From positions 2,232,001-2,296,000 of the forward strand of contig NZ_CP047951.1 of assembly GCF_014279755.1 (NCBI RefSeq): DNA of 64,000 bases, read 5' to 3'. The translations under genes and the position numbers were made by a program. The first letter of the stretch is position 1. Each line of letters opens with the position of its first letter. Positions 53,678 to 63,408 of this stretch are shown here, piece after piece. The notes beneath the pieces are model-generated. The model had not been told where the DNA came from, did not search any database, and saw only the letters and a list, made by a program, of their open reading frames with translations. The stretch comes from Synechococcus sp. PROS-U-1. GTDB lineage: Bacteria > Cyanobacteriota > Cyanobacteriia > PCC-6307 > Cyanobiaceae.

Positions 53678-54276
53678 CAGTCCGCTCGGTTCATCAGCAG
53701 GGGGGTACGGGCCTTCTCGATCAGGCCCTGGTCAGCCACTTCACCGGTGACCACATCGGTGGCCAGCACGTCGCGACGGGCAAGAACGATGGCGCCGATC
53801 ATGGCCATTAGCAGCAGCACTGAAGCCACCTCGAACGGCAAGAGGTAATCAGTGAACAGGTGTTCACCAATGCGCGCGGTGGCCTCCTCACCCACGGCGG
53901 CGGGACCTGGAAGCGACCAGGGGGTGGTGACCACAACGCGAACCAAGAGAGCCAGGAGGCCGGCGCAGACGCCGGCCGATACCACCCGTCGGGTGGTGAG
54001 GTTGGCGATGGCCTTCAAATCCTCCCGTTTGTTCACGAGCATGATCGCGAACAGGATCAGCACATTGATTGCGCCGACGTACACCAGGATCTGGGCCGCA
54101 GCCACGAAGCTCGCATTCAGCAATAGATAGAGACCTGCAACGGCTGTGAACACACCGCCCAGCAGAAAGGCGGAATAGACGATGTTGCTGAGCAGCACCA
54201 CACCTAGGGCGCCAACCACCACAACGGCAGACAGCACCAGAAAACAGATCAGCTCGGTGGTGGTCGCGATGGTCAT
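53677..54276 (-). CDS. ndhG: NAD(P)H-quinone oxidoreductase subunit 6
   Basis: A 199-residue NuoJ-type membrane subunit with five helices. [20 protein letters not shown] (partly), [20 protein letters not shown] (partly) and [12 protein letters not shown] are typical. It overlaps ndhI (4 bp) and ndhE (1 bp), so translation is coupled along the operon. Confidence 0.96.
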   Translation of the reverse strand: MTIATTTELICFLVLSAVVVVGALGVVLLSNIVYSAFLLGGVFTAVAGLYLLLNASFVAAAQILVYVGAINVLILFAIMLVNKREDLKAIANLTTRRVVSAGVCAGLLALLVRVVVTTPWSLPGPAAVGEEATARIGEHLFTDYLLPFEVASVLLLMAMIGAIVLARRDVLATDVVTGEVADQGLIEKARTPLLMNRAD

Positions 54277-54920
54277 GCGTCGCCCTCCTTGTCCTCACTG
54301 GAGGATTGTCCCTCATTCTTGGCAGCAGGCTTCGCCGGCGGGGGCAACGTCTCGAGGACCTCGGAAGGAAGCTTGCCTGCCCGAGGCCGATCGGCAGGCA
54401 CGGTATGGGGATCAAACTCTCCTGCAGGGAGATACACCAGCTCGCGCAACGGCACGACGGAAGGATCGGTGGTGACGCTGGTGGGAAGCCGTCCAAGGGC
54501 GACGTTGTCGTAATTGAGGCTGTGGCGATCAAACGCCGCCAGCTCGTACTCCTCCGTCATCGAAAGGCAGTTGGTGGGGCAGTACTCCACGCAGTTGCCA
54601 CAGAAAATGCAGACACCGAAATCGATGGAGTAGTTGCGAAGCTCCTTCTTCTTGGTGGCCTTGTTCATCACCCAATCCACCACGGGCAGGTTGATCGGGC
54701 ACACCCTGACGCACACCTCACAGGCGATGCACTTGTCGAATTCGTAGTGAATTCGGCCCCGATAACGCTCGGAAGGAATGAGCTTCTCGTAGGGGTACTG
54801 CACCGTGACCGGACGGCGCTGCATGTGGTCAAACGTGACCGCAAAGCCTTGGGCCAGATTCCGAGCTGCATCGACTGCATCCCGGGTGTAATCACCGACC
54901 TGTTTGAGGAAGCCGAACAT
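54273..54920 (-). CDS. ndhI: NAD(P)H-quinone oxidoreductase subunit I
   Basis: A 215-residue subunit with two [4Fe-4S] sites: [14 protein letters not shown] and [14 protein letters not shown]. It carries electrons between the ferredoxin-binding region and the quinone site. A ~45-residue charged C-terminal tail (rich in Pro, Glu, Ser and Lys) extends beyond the core. It lies 59 bp after ndhA. Confidence 0.97.
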   Translation of the reverse strand: MFGFLKQVGDYTRDAVDAARNLAQGFAVTFDHMQRRPVTVQYPYEKLIPSERYRGRIHYEFDKCIACEVCVRVCPINLPVVDWVMNKATKKKELRNYSIDFGVCIFCGNCVEYCPTNCLSMTEEYELAAFDRHSLNYDNVALGRLPTSVTTDPSVVPLRELVYLPAGEFDPHTVPADRPRAGKLPSEVLETLPPPAKPAAKNEGQSSSEDKEGDA

Positions 54921-54979
54921 GGTCTGAAGGGGAGAGAACGAAGCGGAGACGGAAACGAGGAAATCCTAGGTAGGAAAAC

Positions 54980-56101
54980 CTAGCCGCCGAATGCAACGGG
55001 GAACGCCAGCTTGAGGGCTGCTGTCACCAGAAGATTCACCAGGGACAGGGGCAGCAGGAACTTCCAGCCCAGGTCAAGCAGCTGGTCAATGCGGACGCGG
55101 GGGGTGGTCCAGCGCAGCAGGATGGCCACAAACACAAGCAGATAGGCCTTCAACACCGTCATCACGATGCCAACGGTGCCCGTGATCACCTGCACCACAG
55201 GTGCATCGATGGGCTGGTTCAACCAGCCGGCCAGCCACTCCACAGGGATCGGGAAGCCCCAGCCACCGAGATACAGAACGCTTACCAGGACGGCCGAGAG
55301 CACCAGGTTGATGTAACCCGCCAGGTAGAAGAGGGCGAACTTCATGCCCGCGTACTCGGTCTGGTAGCCAGCGACCAACTCTTCTTCTGCTTCAGGGAGG
55401 TCGAACGGGAGCCGCTCGCACTCGGCCAGTGCACAGATCCAGAAAATCAGGAAGCCCACCGGCTGACGCCAGATGTTCCAACTCAAAATGCCGGCACCGG
55501 TCTGCTGGCCCACGATGTCGACCGTGCTCAGCGAGTTGCTCATCATCACGATGGCAAGAACCGCCAGAGCCAGGGGAATTTCGTAGCTGATCGATTGAGC
55601 AGCGGCCCGCAGTCCCCCGAGCAGCGAGTACTTGTTGTTAGAGGCATAGCCGCTCATCAACAAGCCGATCGGCTGAATGCTGCTGAAGGAGATCCAAAGA
55701 AAGATCCCAACGCCCACGTTGCTGATCAGCAGGTTCTGACCAAAGGGAATGATCAGCCAAGAAATGATCACCGGCACCACCACCAGCACCGGGCCGAGGG
55801 TGAAGAGCAGGCTGTCGGCCCGCGCCGGAATGATGTCTTCCTTGACCAGCAGCTTGAGGCCGTCGGCCAAGGGCTGAAGCACACCAAGAGCGCCGGCATA
55901 TTCCGGACCGATCCGCTGCTGAACGGCGGCGGAAATCTTGCGTTCCAGCCAGACCGAAACCAGCACACCCACAACTGCAGCCACCAGGACCAGCAGCATG
56001 GGCAGCGGCAACCAAAGCAGCCTCGCCACTTCTGGAGAGAGGCCTAAGCCTTGCAGCGCCTGGCTAAAGCTCAATTCCAGGTCAAGTCCCGGACTCACCA
56101 T
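54980..56101 (-). CDS. ndhA: NAD(P)H-quinone oxidoreductase subunit 1
   Basis: A 373-residue NuoH-type membrane subunit at the quinone-binding site, with eight helices. [20 protein letters not shown] (partly), [20 protein letters not shown] (partly) and the final [20 protein letters not shown] (partly) are diagnostic. ATG 56101. First gene of ndhA-I-G-E, 24 bp after the gltA stop on the same strand. Confidence 0.97.
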   Translation of the reverse strand: MVSPGLDLELSFSQALQGLGLSPEVARLLWLPLPMLLVLVAAVVGVLVSVWLERKISAAVQQRIGPEYAGALGVLQPLADGLKLLVKEDIIPARADSLLFTLGPVLVVVPVIISWLIIPFGQNLLISNVGVGIFLWISFSSIQPIGLLMSGYASNNKYSLLGGLRAAAQSISYEIPLALAVLAIVMMSNSLSTVDIVGQQTGAGILSWNIWRQPVGFLIFWICALAECERLPFDLPEAEEELVAGYQTEYAGMKFALFYLAGYINLVLSAVLVSVLYLGGWGFPIPVEWLAGWLNQPIDAPVVQVITGTVGIVMTVLKAYLLVFVAILLRWTTPRVRIDQLLDLGWKFLLPLSLVNLLVTAALKLAFPVAFGG

Positions 56102-56125
56102 GGTGTCGACGGAAGTGGGTGCAAC

Positions 56126-57316
56126 TTAGGCGGCCGGAGCCGAAACTCGCTCCTCGATGGGCATCCAGGAGCGTGGCTGTGACCCGGAGTAGATCTGCGA
56201 GGGCCGAAAAATCCGGTTCGCCCCCAGCTGCTCACGCCAATGGGCCAGCCAGCCGGCGACCCTGGCGATCGCGAAGACAGGCGTGAACAGATCCCTGGGA
56301 ATCCCGAGCTTGCGGTAAACGAGCCCGGAATAGAAATCCACGTTGGGATAGATGCCTTTCGGGCCGAGACGGGACTCCGCTTCCTGCTCAATCGCTCGGG
56401 CCACGTCGTAGAGGTCGTCATGGCCAAAGCTGTCGAACATTTCCTCAACCAGCGACTGCAGGATCACAGCGCGGGGATCTTTGACCTTGTACTCGCGGTG
56501 GCCGAAACCCATAACCTTCCGCTTGGACGCGACGGCATCGTCGAGGAAGGCACCAGCGTTCTCGGGGCTTCCCACTTGCTCCAGCATGGCGAGAACATCT
56601 TCATTGGCTCCGCCGTGGAGCGGCCCTGCCAGGGTGCCGACTGCAGAGGCCACCACGGCATAGGGATCCGTCAGGGTGCTGGCGGTGACACGGGCACTGA
56701 AGGTGCTCGCATTGAGGCTGTGCTCGGCATGAAGCATCAAACAGCGATCAAAAATGCGCGCCGCCAGGGGATCAGGCTCCCGCTCCGTGAGCATGTACAG
56801 GAAGTTGGCGGAGTAGGCCAGATCATCCCGAGGCTGAATCGGATCTTGGCCTTTGCGAATCAGCTGAAACGCCGCCACCATCGTCGGGATCTTGGCAATC
56901 AGCCGCACTACCGCGTCATAGATGTATTGCGGGTCGTCAATGGCCCGGCGGGAATAGAACAGGCCGAGGGATGCTGCACTCGATTGCAGGGCATCCATCG
57001 GATGGCCGCTGGCCGGGAAGCACTTCATCATGTCCCGCACCCGGAAACTGACACGTCGGTGCATTTGCACAGCGTGTTCAAACTCAACCAACTCTTCGCG
57101 ATTGGGGAGCTCTCCCCAGATCAGCAGGAAAGCCGTCTCAAGGAAGCTGCTGTTCGCCGCCAAATCCTGCATCGGATAGCCGCGATAGGTGAGCAAGCCC
57201 TGGTCTCCATCGATATCGCAAATGGCTGACTGGGTCGCAGGAACACCATCGAGGCCTGGCCGCAGCTCGATCCCGGTCCGCGCATGACGCAGGTCTCCTG
57301 TCTGCTGCTGGGCCAC
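56126..57316 (-). CDS. gltA: citrate synthase
   Basis: A 396-residue enzyme that condenses oxaloacetate and acetyl-CoA. It has ICDIDGDQGLLTYRGYPMQD (partly), the histidine in MLHAEHSLNASTFSAR, GPLHGGANEDVLAML with the second catalytic histidine, VMGFGHREYK and the closing SGLVYRKLGIPRDLFTPVFA (partly). GTG start at 57316. It directly precedes ndhA and follows sixA by 13 bp; shared transcription with the NDH operon would link carbon entry and respiration, which is inference. Confidence 0.96.
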   Translation of the reverse strand: MAQQQTGDLRHARTGIELRPGLDGVPATQSAICDIDGDQGLLTYRGYPMQDLAANSSFLETAFLLIWGELPNREELVEFEHAVQMHRRVSFRVRDMMKCFPASGHPMDALQSSAASLGLFYSRRAIDDPQYIYDAVVRLIAKIPTMVAAFQLIRKGQDPIQPRDDLAYSANFLYMLTEREPDPLAARIFDRCLMLHAEHSLNASTFSARVTASTLTDPYAVVASAVGTLAGPLHGGANEDVLAMLEQVGSPENAGAFLDDAVASKRKVMGFGHREYKVKDPRAVILQSLVEEMFDSFGHDDLYDVARAIEQEAESRLGPKGIYPNVDFYSGLVYRKLGIPRDLFTPVFAIARVAGWLAHWREQLGANRIFRPSQIYSGSQPRSWMPIEERVSAPAA

Positions 57317-57329
57317 CGCCTGATTGCCT

Positions 57330-57818
57330 CTAACAGCAACCTAAATCGTCAATCAACAGTGCCGGTCGGAGCAAGGCCTGCAACTGCCACTTTCCCGCAG
57401 AACGACGCAGCTGAATCACGCCAGCTTTCTTCAACACCAGGCCACCAGGGGGACACCCCAGAAGCGTGCAGGCCAGATCCCCCAGATCCGGCTCATGGCC
57501 CACCAGGCCGACCCGTCCATCGAAGGAGGTCACCAACGTTTCGAGGGCTCCTCCTGGCTTGAGGCGTTCGTCAAGAGCAAGGCCTGAGGCGAGCCCAGCC
57601 CCCAGGGCCAGTTCAGCCGTTTGCCGTGCTCGGAGGTAAGGACTGGAGAGCAGGCGATCCAGCCTCAGCCCCCGTCGCACCAGGGACGCCATCACCAGCT
57701 GCGTACGCTGACGCCCGGCTGCGGTGAGGCGACGATCCGGATGATCCAGCCCCGCCAGGCGGGGTTCAGCGATGCCATGCCGCAGCAGGACCAGTTCAGC
57801 CGAGTTCGAGGCGGGCAT
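57330..57818 (-). CDS. sixA: SixA-type phosphohistidine phosphatase
   Basis: A 162-residue histidine phosphatase. The RHG motif R13-H14-G15 (LVLLRHGIAEP) holds the nucleophilic histidine, with SSPYLRARQTAELAL (second arginine) and the second histidine in VGLVGHEPDLGDL. SixA proteins dephosphorylate phosphohistidine in phosphorelay or PTS proteins; the target here is unknown. ATG 57818 was chosen because the RHG strand starts soon after; its first 23 bp overlap the 3' end of the DUF3352 gene. Confidence 0.88.
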   Translation of the reverse strand: MPASNSAELVLLRHGIAEPRLAGLDHPDRRLTAAGRQRTQLVMASLVRRGLRLDRLLSSPYLRARQTAELALGAGLASGLALDERLKPGGALETLVTSFDGRVGLVGHEPDLGDLACTLLGCPPGGLVLKKAGVIQLRRSAGKWQLQALLRPALLIDDLGCC

Positions 57819-59376
57819 GCAAAGGAATCTCGGTGCCGCCCTGCTCCTGGCGATCAGCATCGACGGCGACTGCCAGGCCCCGGACCTGGTCCTGCAGGGG
57901 CCGTCCAGCCATCACCTGAAGCAGCCCCCATGGCCGCCATTGCCCCAACAGTGATCGAGCCGGGGCATCCGCCAGAAGAAGAGCCTCCACGGGTTGGGAG
58001 GCCGATGCGAGCTCCTGCCACTGGTTCACGAGAGGCTGAAGGGCACGTCCGTTCTGACGCTGCGCCAGAGCCATCAACGACTCACCCCACCAGTTCAGAG
58101 AAGAGGAGCCGACCTGGGCCACGGCCAACTGGGCATCCACTCCAGGCTGGCGTCCCCGCTGACGCACCAGACGCGTCCACACACTCAAGACCTCGCCATC
58201 GCCATCCAGCTCAGAGCGGGTTAGGCCCTGAGTTTGAAGACGCTCATCCACAACATCCCTGGAAGGACTTTGCGGGCGGGTGGCCAAAAGCCAGCCCTCG
58301 GGCTGGTCCTGCCAGAGAAGAGGTCCGTCATCCGACTGAACAACAGCATCTGCAGCAGGCTGGCCCCGTAACTGCTGCGCCAGAACCGGGCCGAACCACT
58401 GGGCCAGTGGATGGCTTTCGTCGGGATCCAGCAGGCGTGCTGGACTCTGCAGCTGGGCCAGCCAGCGGCCATGTCCACCAGCCGAAGCGGTGAGATCCCT
58501 CAGTTCAGTCCATGGGGCCGAGGCAATCGCTTGCTGAAACCCAAGTCGCCCATCCACCGCCAGGGTCGAGCCCTCCGGCCGAAGCGAAGCCACCAGTCCA
58601 CTCAGATCGTCGCGCTGGGCCAACACCTCAGGGAGCTGCAACCAATGCTGAAGGGCATGGGGAGACGCCGTCAGCACAGCCACTCCCTCCCCGAGGTCAG
58701 CCACCTGACGGAGCAAACGTTCATCCCCCAGTTGATGCTGATCCGGGAGCTGGGAAACATCGAGGGCTTGCTCCAGCACGCCTCGCCCAGAGGCCACCAG
58801 GAGCAGATCGTCATCAATTAAGGCGGTGGCCAGGGGGTGGGGTTCACGCCCCACCAAGGCCCCCTGACCGCTAATAACGCCGATGCCTCGGTAACTGCTG
58901 ATCTGCAGATCGGTACCCGCCAGGCTGCGGGTCTGCCAGAACCGTTGCAAAAAGCGCCTGGCGCCATCGTCATCCCGACTGGTCAAAGCCAAAACCCAGC
59001 CAGCATTGGCAGCCCCATCGGTGAGGGTGAGACTGACTTCCTTGCCGAGCCAGGGCTCCAGCTCAAGACCAAACTGCAGGCCCGCCAACGCGAAAACCCC
59101 TTCCCGCCACTGCCGTGCACCATCACGGGCATCGCGACGTTCCGACGCAGGCGCGACCGCCTGGACATAAGAGGGCAGACGCCCGGGATCGGTCAGCCAG
59201 TGCAGGGACAAATCGGCATCCCTCGGCACAAAGCGGGCCGCCCGGGGCAGATGCAACGGCTGCTCCGCCAGATGCAGGGGGCTCTGGCGATCCATGGTCC
59301 AGAGCAGACCACCCGCCAGAAGAATCAGCGTCAGCAGCACAGCGCCGACAGCGCTGAGGAAGGAGCGGGCCTTCAT
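57796..59376 (-). CDS. DUF3352 protein, membrane-anchored
   Basis: A ~526-residue protein with one N-terminal transmembrane helix (about 7-27, LSAVGAVLLTLILLAGGLLW) and a long extracytoplasmic DUF3352 domain: PRAARFVPRDADLSLHWLTD (partly), then alternating beta/alpha segments with LVGREPHPLATALIDDDLLL (partly). Function unknown; the family is widespread in cyanobacteria. ATG 59376 (MKARSF) was chosen because upstream sequence of the ORF is antisense to the rhodanese gene. It is divergent from that gene by 56 bp and overlaps sixA. Confidence 0.85.
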   Translation of the reverse strand: MKARSFLSAVGAVLLTLILLAGGLLWTMDRQSPLHLAEQPLHLPRAARFVPRDADLSLHWLTDPGRLPSYVQAVAPASERRDARDGARQWREGVFALAGLQFGLELEPWLGKEVSLTLTDGAANAGWVLALTSRDDDGARRFLQRFWQTRSLAGTDLQISSYRGIGVISGQGALVGREPHPLATALIDDDLLLVASGRGVLEQALDVSQLPDQHQLGDERLLRQVADLGEGVAVLTASPHALQHWLQLPEVLAQRDDLSGLVASLRPEGSTLAVDGRLGFQQAIASAPWTELRDLTASAGGHGRWLAQLQSPARLLDPDESHPLAQWFGPVLAQQLRGQPAADAVVQSDDGPLLWQDQPEGWLLATRPQSPSRDVVDERLQTQGLTRSELDGDGEVLSVWTRLVRQRGRQPGVDAQLAVAQVGSSSLNWWGESLMALAQRQNGRALQPLVNQWQELASASQPVEALLLADAPARSLLGQWRPWGLLQVMAGRPLQDQVRGLAVAVDADRQEQGGTEIPLHARLELG

Positions 59377-59432
59377 GGGCCGGCGTTCACAGGTCGCCCC
59401 ATCATCTTTGTCCATCACCGCAGAATGGCGCC

Positions 59433-59786
59433 ATGGGCCAATCCCAACCACAACCAATCCAAGCCTCCGAACTGCAGCAGTGGCTGCAAAGTGAGCGGCT
59501 TTCACCCCAGCTGGTGGATGTGCGTGAGGCGGCTGAACTCGCAATCGCACCCTTCCCCAGTGCGGTGCTGCATCGACCCCTGAGCCAATCCAATGAATGG
59601 CTCGCAACGCTGCAGTCCGACCTCCAACCGGGTCAAGCGGTGGTTGTGGTTTGCCATGCAGGCGTTCGCAGCTACCACTTCGGCCTGTGGCTGCTGGACC
59701 AGCCCTGGGGCCTCGAGGTATGGAACCTTGAAGGAGGAATTGATGCCTGGAGCCTGCAGGTGGATCCCAGCGTTCCCCGCTACTAA
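59433..59786 (+). CDS. rhodanese-like sulfurtransferase
   Basis: A 117-residue single rhodanese domain. LVDVREAAELAIAPFPSAV is the family entry motif and C74 in VCHAGVRSYHFG is the persulfide cysteine with an intact six-residue active loop. Such proteins move sulfane sulfur or sense redox state; the partner is unknown. Its TAA overlaps the hrcA ATG by one base, so the two are translationally coupled. Confidence 0.92.
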   Translation: MGQSQPQPIQASELQQWLQSERLSPQLVDVREAAELAIAPFPSAVLHRPLSQSNEWLATLQSDLQPGQAVVVVCHAGVRSYHFGLWLLDQPWGLEVWNLEGGIDAWSLQVDPSVPRY

Positions 59787-60760
59787 TGAGCAAGCCCCTG
59801 TCCCTTCGGCAAGAACAGGTGCTTCAGGCGACGGTGCACCACTACGTTGACACCATGGAGCCGGTGGGCAGCCGCACCCTGGTCCAACGCTTTGGCATCC
59901 CAGCCAGCTCAGCCACCGTTCGATCTGCCATGGGGGTGCTCGAACGTCGTGGTCTGCTGCATCAACCGCACACGTCAGCCGGACGCATTCCCAGTCCGAT
60001 GGGATATCGGCACTACGTCAATGCTCTGCTGCCGGAACCCGGCGTTGCCGTTCAGCACCTGGAACGGGAGCTCACCGGCCTCAGCCTGCGTTGGGCAGGT
60101 CTGGATGACCTGCTGATGCATGTGGCCAGGCGGCTGACGGATTTCACTGGTCTGATGAGCCTGATCACCCAGCCGCAGCAGGAGAACCGCCAACTGGAGA
60201 CGATCCGTCTGGTGCCGAGTGGTGATCGACTGCTGGTGATGCTGGTGGAAGCCAATGGTTGCGCCAGCCATCTCAATCTGCGCCTCCCGCACGGGGCCGA
60301 AGACGAGCTCACCGCAATGGAGCGCTGGGCGTCAGCACAGCTCGATCAAGGCGACCTGAACTGGGATGCCCTACCCAGGCAACTGCAACGCAGCGGCGCT
60401 GTGCTGCGCAACGCCCTCGATCAGCCCACTCCCACCAATCCCACGTCGGTGGTGGTCCATGGTCTCTCAAGACTGGTGAGCGAACCAGAATTTGAGAGCA
60501 CGGCAAGTTTGAAGCCGTTGCTGGAACTGATCGACGACCAACCCAGCACCTTGATCAGTCGCGGCGCATCCGCACGGGTATGGATCGGCGACGAACATCC
60601 CCAGCCAGCGTTGGAGGCCTGTGCCGTGGTTCAGGCCCCATACCGCTGCAACGAGGGACTGGGCCATGTGGCCCTGGTAGGCCCGATGCGAATGGCGTAC
60701 GCCACGGCACGCGCTGCCGTGCAACGCGTGGCCCGACACTTGGAATTGCTACTGGCTTGA
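59786..60760 (+). CDS. hrcA: heat-inducible transcription repressor HrcA
   Basis: A 324-residue repressor of chaperonin genes. The winged helix at the N-terminus (LSLRQEQVLQATVHHYVDTM, partly; EPVGSRTLVQRF; ASSATVRSAMGVLERRGLL, partly; PHTSAGRIPSPMGYRHYVN) is diagnostic, followed by a GAF-like and an inserted dimerisation region. HrcA normally binds CIRCE elements; I found none in this window, so its targets (groESL, dnaK) lie elsewhere. It is coupled to the upstream rhodanese gene and convergent with trpB. Confidence 0.95.
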   Translation: MSKPLSLRQEQVLQATVHHYVDTMEPVGSRTLVQRFGIPASSATVRSAMGVLERRGLLHQPHTSAGRIPSPMGYRHYVNALLPEPGVAVQHLERELTGLSLRWAGLDDLLMHVARRLTDFTGLMSLITQPQQENRQLETIRLVPSGDRLLVMLVEANGCASHLNLRLPHGAEDELTAMERWASAQLDQGDLNWDALPRQLQRSGAVLRNALDQPTPTNPTSVVVHGLSRLVSEPEFESTASLKPLLELIDDQPSTLISRGASARVWIGDEHPQPALEACAVVQAPYRCNEGLGHVALVGPMRMAYATARAAVQRVARHLELLLA

Positions 60761-60770
60761 TGCCTGAGGC

Positions 60771-62027
60771 TCAGAGCTGATCCCCCAGCTTCTCCGCCAC
60801 GGTGTTGACGTCCTTGTCCCCGCGGCCCGAGCAGTTGATCACCACTTCCGTGCCATCGCCAAGGGTGGGGCAGAGCTGCTCGAGCCAAGCGAAGGCGTGG
60901 GCGGTTTCCAGGGCCGGAATGATTCCCTCGAGTTCACTCACCAGACGCAGAGCATCCAGGGCCTGCTGATCGGTGACGGCGGCATATTCCGCTCGGCCGA
61001 TTTCGCGCAGATAGCTGTGCTCAGGGCCGACGCCGGGGTAGTCAAGGCCTGCACTGATGGAGTGGGCTTCCTGCACCTGACCGTCGCTGTCCTGAAGCAA
61101 CAGGCTCATGGCCCCGTGCAGGACGCCGGCACGGCCTTCCGTGATCGTCGCGGCGTGACGGCCGGTCGCCACACCATCGCCGGCGGCCTCAACGCCAATC
61201 AAACGAACGGACGTGTCCTGGACGAAGGGATGGAACAGGCCCATGGCATTGGAGCCACCACCCACACAGGCCATCAACACATCGGGCAGTCGGCCGAAGG
61301 CCTCCTGACACTGCTGCTTGGACTCTTCGCCGATCACGGCATGAAAATCCCGCACCAGCATCGGATAGGGGTGCGGGCCAGCGACGGATCCAAGGATGTA
61401 GTGGGTGGTCTCGACGTTGGTCACCCAGTCGCGGATGGCTTCGCTGGTGGCATCCTTGAGGGTGGCTGTTCCCGCCGTCACCGGTTGCACCTTGGCGCCC
61501 AACAAACGCATGCGAAACACATTGAGGGCCTGGCGGCGCATGTCTTCCGCGCCCATGTAGATCACGCAGTCCAGACCGAAGCGGGCACAGACCGTGGCCG
61601 TGGCGACGCCGTGCTGCCCCGCACCGGTCTCGGCGATGATCCGCTTCTTGCCCATGCGCAGCGCCAGCAGGGCCTGCCCCAGGGCGTTGTTGATCTTGTG
61701 TGCCCCGGTGTGATTGAGATCTTCCCGCTTCAGCCAGATGCGGGGGCCGCCGTCGGCGCGGCGGTAATGGGCGGTGAGACGCTCCGCTTCGTATAGAGGT
61801 GTGGCCCTACCGACGTAATTCTTGAGCAGACGATTCAGCTCAGTGGTGAAGGCCGGATCGTTCCAGGCCTGGGCCGCCGCCTGTTCCAGCTCTGCTAGCG
61901 CCGGCATCAGGGTCTCGGGAACGTACTGGCCACCGAAGCGACCAAAGCGACCATGGGCGCCGGGACGGACCGCTGGCTGCAGGCTCGAGGGATCCGGGGT
62001 GCTGGCGTTGGGCAGGGTGCTGGTCAC
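60771..62027 (-). CDS. trpB: tryptophan synthase beta chain
   Basis: A 418-residue PLP enzyme that makes tryptophan from indole and serine. [20 protein letters not shown] (partly) is the entry motif, K111 in [17 protein letters not shown] is the PLP lysine, with [14 protein letters not shown] and [19 protein letters not shown] 62027. No trp alpha gene is adjacent, as usual in cyanobacteria. It precedes the methyltransferase gene on the same strand. Confidence 0.97.
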   Translation of the reverse strand: MTSTLPNASTPDPSSLQPAVRPGAHGRFGRFGGQYVPETLMPALAELEQAAAQAWNDPAFTTELNRLLKNYVGRATPLYEAERLTAHYRRADGGPRIWLKREDLNHTGAHKINNALGQALLALRMGKKRIIAETGAGQHGVATATVCARFGLDCVIYMGAEDMRRQALNVFRMRLLGAKVQPVTAGTATLKDATSEAIRDWVTNVETTHYILGSVAGPHPYPMLVRDFHAVIGEESKQQCQEAFGRLPDVLMACVGGGSNAMGLFHPFVQDTSVRLIGVEAAGDGVATGRHAATITEGRAGVLHGAMSLLLQDSDGQVQEAHSISAGLDYPGVGPEHSYLREIGRAEYAAVTDQQALDALRLVSELEGIIPALETAHAFAWLEQLCPTLGDGTEVVINCSGRGDKDVNTVAEKLGDQL

Positions 62028-62049
62028 GGATCCACGTTGGAGCGTCGGC

Positions 62050-63021
62050 TCAGCGTAAGCAGGCGATCACACGGTGCCGTGGGTCGCAGGCACGGATGCT
62101 GGGATTCCGGAACCCGGCCTCCTCCAGCGCTGCGGGCAAATCCAGGGCGAAATACTGCTCGAGGAAGGGCTCTGTGCTCTTGAGCAATGTGGCCACCGGC
62201 GCCGGCAAACGCTGCAGCACGGACGAGCCAGGGTCCTGATCCACCATCAGCAGAACACCACCGGGGCGCAGCAGCCGGAACGCTTCGGCCAAAACAGCGC
62301 GGGTCGCGGCCTGGGGGAGCTCATGACAGACGAACTGCAGGCTGATCAGATCCACCGAAGCTGTGGCCAGGCCGGTGGATTCCGCGGCGGCATGGCGCCA
62401 GTCGTGCACCAGCCCCTGGGGATCGCGCACGCGGGCCACCGACAACATCTCGGGCGACAGATCCAAGCCGATCAACGTCGGAGGGAGAACAGCATTCGCG
62501 GCGGCACGGGCGTTCAACCAACGGGCCAAGGCCTGGGTGCTCACCCCCACGGAACAGCCCAGATCCACCACGCAATCGATCGAAGCAGGCAGCAACGGAT
62601 CCGCCACGGCATGGATGGCATCACGAAGCCGGGTCTGCGCCTCAGCGGGCTGCAGCGGGTCATCTGGCCAGACCCGCAGGGCCATGGCATCCGTGGCTTG
62701 CTCGGCTTCAGCAGCAGCCTGCCAACAGAGATTGCCCTGTTCGTAGGCATGAAATCGGGACAGGTAATAGGCCGGCGGGGTGAGACCAACCGTGGTGCTG
62801 GCAGCCAGCAGCGGTTCTGCCGCCTGCTGCAGCTCCCGGCGTCGGGCCCGCCAGGGAATGCCGTTGCGCTCTGCCGTGCGAATGATCAGCTGCCGTGCCT
62901 GAAAAAACAGTGGACGCCTGAGCAGACCGATGCCGATTAACCCTTCGATAAAGCGACCAAGGCCGCGGCTGGAATCAGCCCAGCGGGGCGTGGAGGCTTC
63001 AGGGGGCGTGGCGGTGGTCAT
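62050..63021 (-). CDS. class I SAM-dependent methyltransferase
   Basis: A ~323-residue protein. Residues about 150-265 form a SAM-binding fold: motif [20 protein letters not shown] (CSVGVST rather than GxGxG), [15 protein letters not shown], the [11 protein letters not shown] motif and [15 protein letters not shown]. The N-terminal ~140 residues are helical with [16 protein letters not shown] and may form a substrate cap. The substrate is unknown. ATG 63021 was chosen over an in-frame TTG at 63027. It is divergent from the SUI1 gene. Confidence 0.87.
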   Translation of the reverse strand: MTTATPPEASTPRWADSSRGLGRFIEGLIGIGLLRRPLFFQARQLIIRTAERNGIPWRARRRELQQAAEPLLAASTTVGLTPPAYYLSRFHAYEQGNLCWQAAAEAEQATDAMALRVWPDDPLQPAEAQTRLRDAIHAVADPLLPASIDCVVDLGCSVGVSTQALARWLNARAAANAVLPPTLIGLDLSPEMLSVARVRDPQGLVHDWRHAAAESTGLATASVDLISLQFVCHELPQAATRAVLAEAFRLLRPGGVLLMVDQDPGSSVLQRLPAPVATLLKSTEPFLEQYFALDLPAALEEAGFRNPSIRACDPRHRVIACLR

Positions 63022-63050
63022 CGACAATGCAACTCGGTTGCGAGGGGTGG

Positions 63051-63377
63051 ATGCCGAAGGGAGGCTGGCAGGAATTCAGCAGTGCCGACAGTCTGCAGCG
63101 ACCGAGCGGGCCTGCGGCGGAGCCCACAGCAAAGTCTCAGCAAATGGTGCGGGTGCAGCCCACCCGCGGCGGCAAGGGGGGGAAGACCGTGACGGTGATC
63201 CGTGGCTTGGAACTTGATCCAGCCGGCTTCAAGACCCTGCTGAAGAAGCTCAAAACACGCATCGGCAGTGGCGGCACCGCCAAGGACGGCGTGATCGAAC
63301 TTCAAGGGGATCAGGTGGATCTGGCGCTCGAGCTGCTCAGCAAGGAGGGGTATCGACCGAAACGGGCTGGGGGTTAG
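63051..63377 (+). CDS. SUI1/YciH-family translation factor
   Basis: A 108-residue eIF1-like protein. The core (about 38-108) has [20 protein letters not shown] (partly), [20 protein letters not shown] (partly) and [14 protein letters not shown], which match YciH/SUI1 proteins that contact the ribosomal P site and affect start-codon choice. ATG 63051 (MPKGGWQEF) is preferred over ORF start 63027. It lies 31 bp before cysC. Confidence 0.93.
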   Translation: MPKGGWQEFSSADSLQRPSGPAAEPTAKSQQMVRVQPTRGGKGGKTVTVIRGLELDPAGFKTLLKKLKTRIGSGGTAKDGVIELQGDQVDLALELLSKEGYRPKRAGG

Positions 63378-63408
63378 GGGAGAATGGCCGCCAATTCTTG
63401 CCTTGGCC

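Noticed and set aside
59377-59793. N-terminal extension of the DUF3352 ORF
   Set aside because: Antisense to the rhodanese gene and lacking any domain; MKARSF followed by a membrane helix is a natural start.
59786-60760. CIRCE operator near hrcA
   Set aside because: No TTAGCACTC-N9-GAGTGCTAA-like sequence was seen near hrcA or elsewhere in the window.
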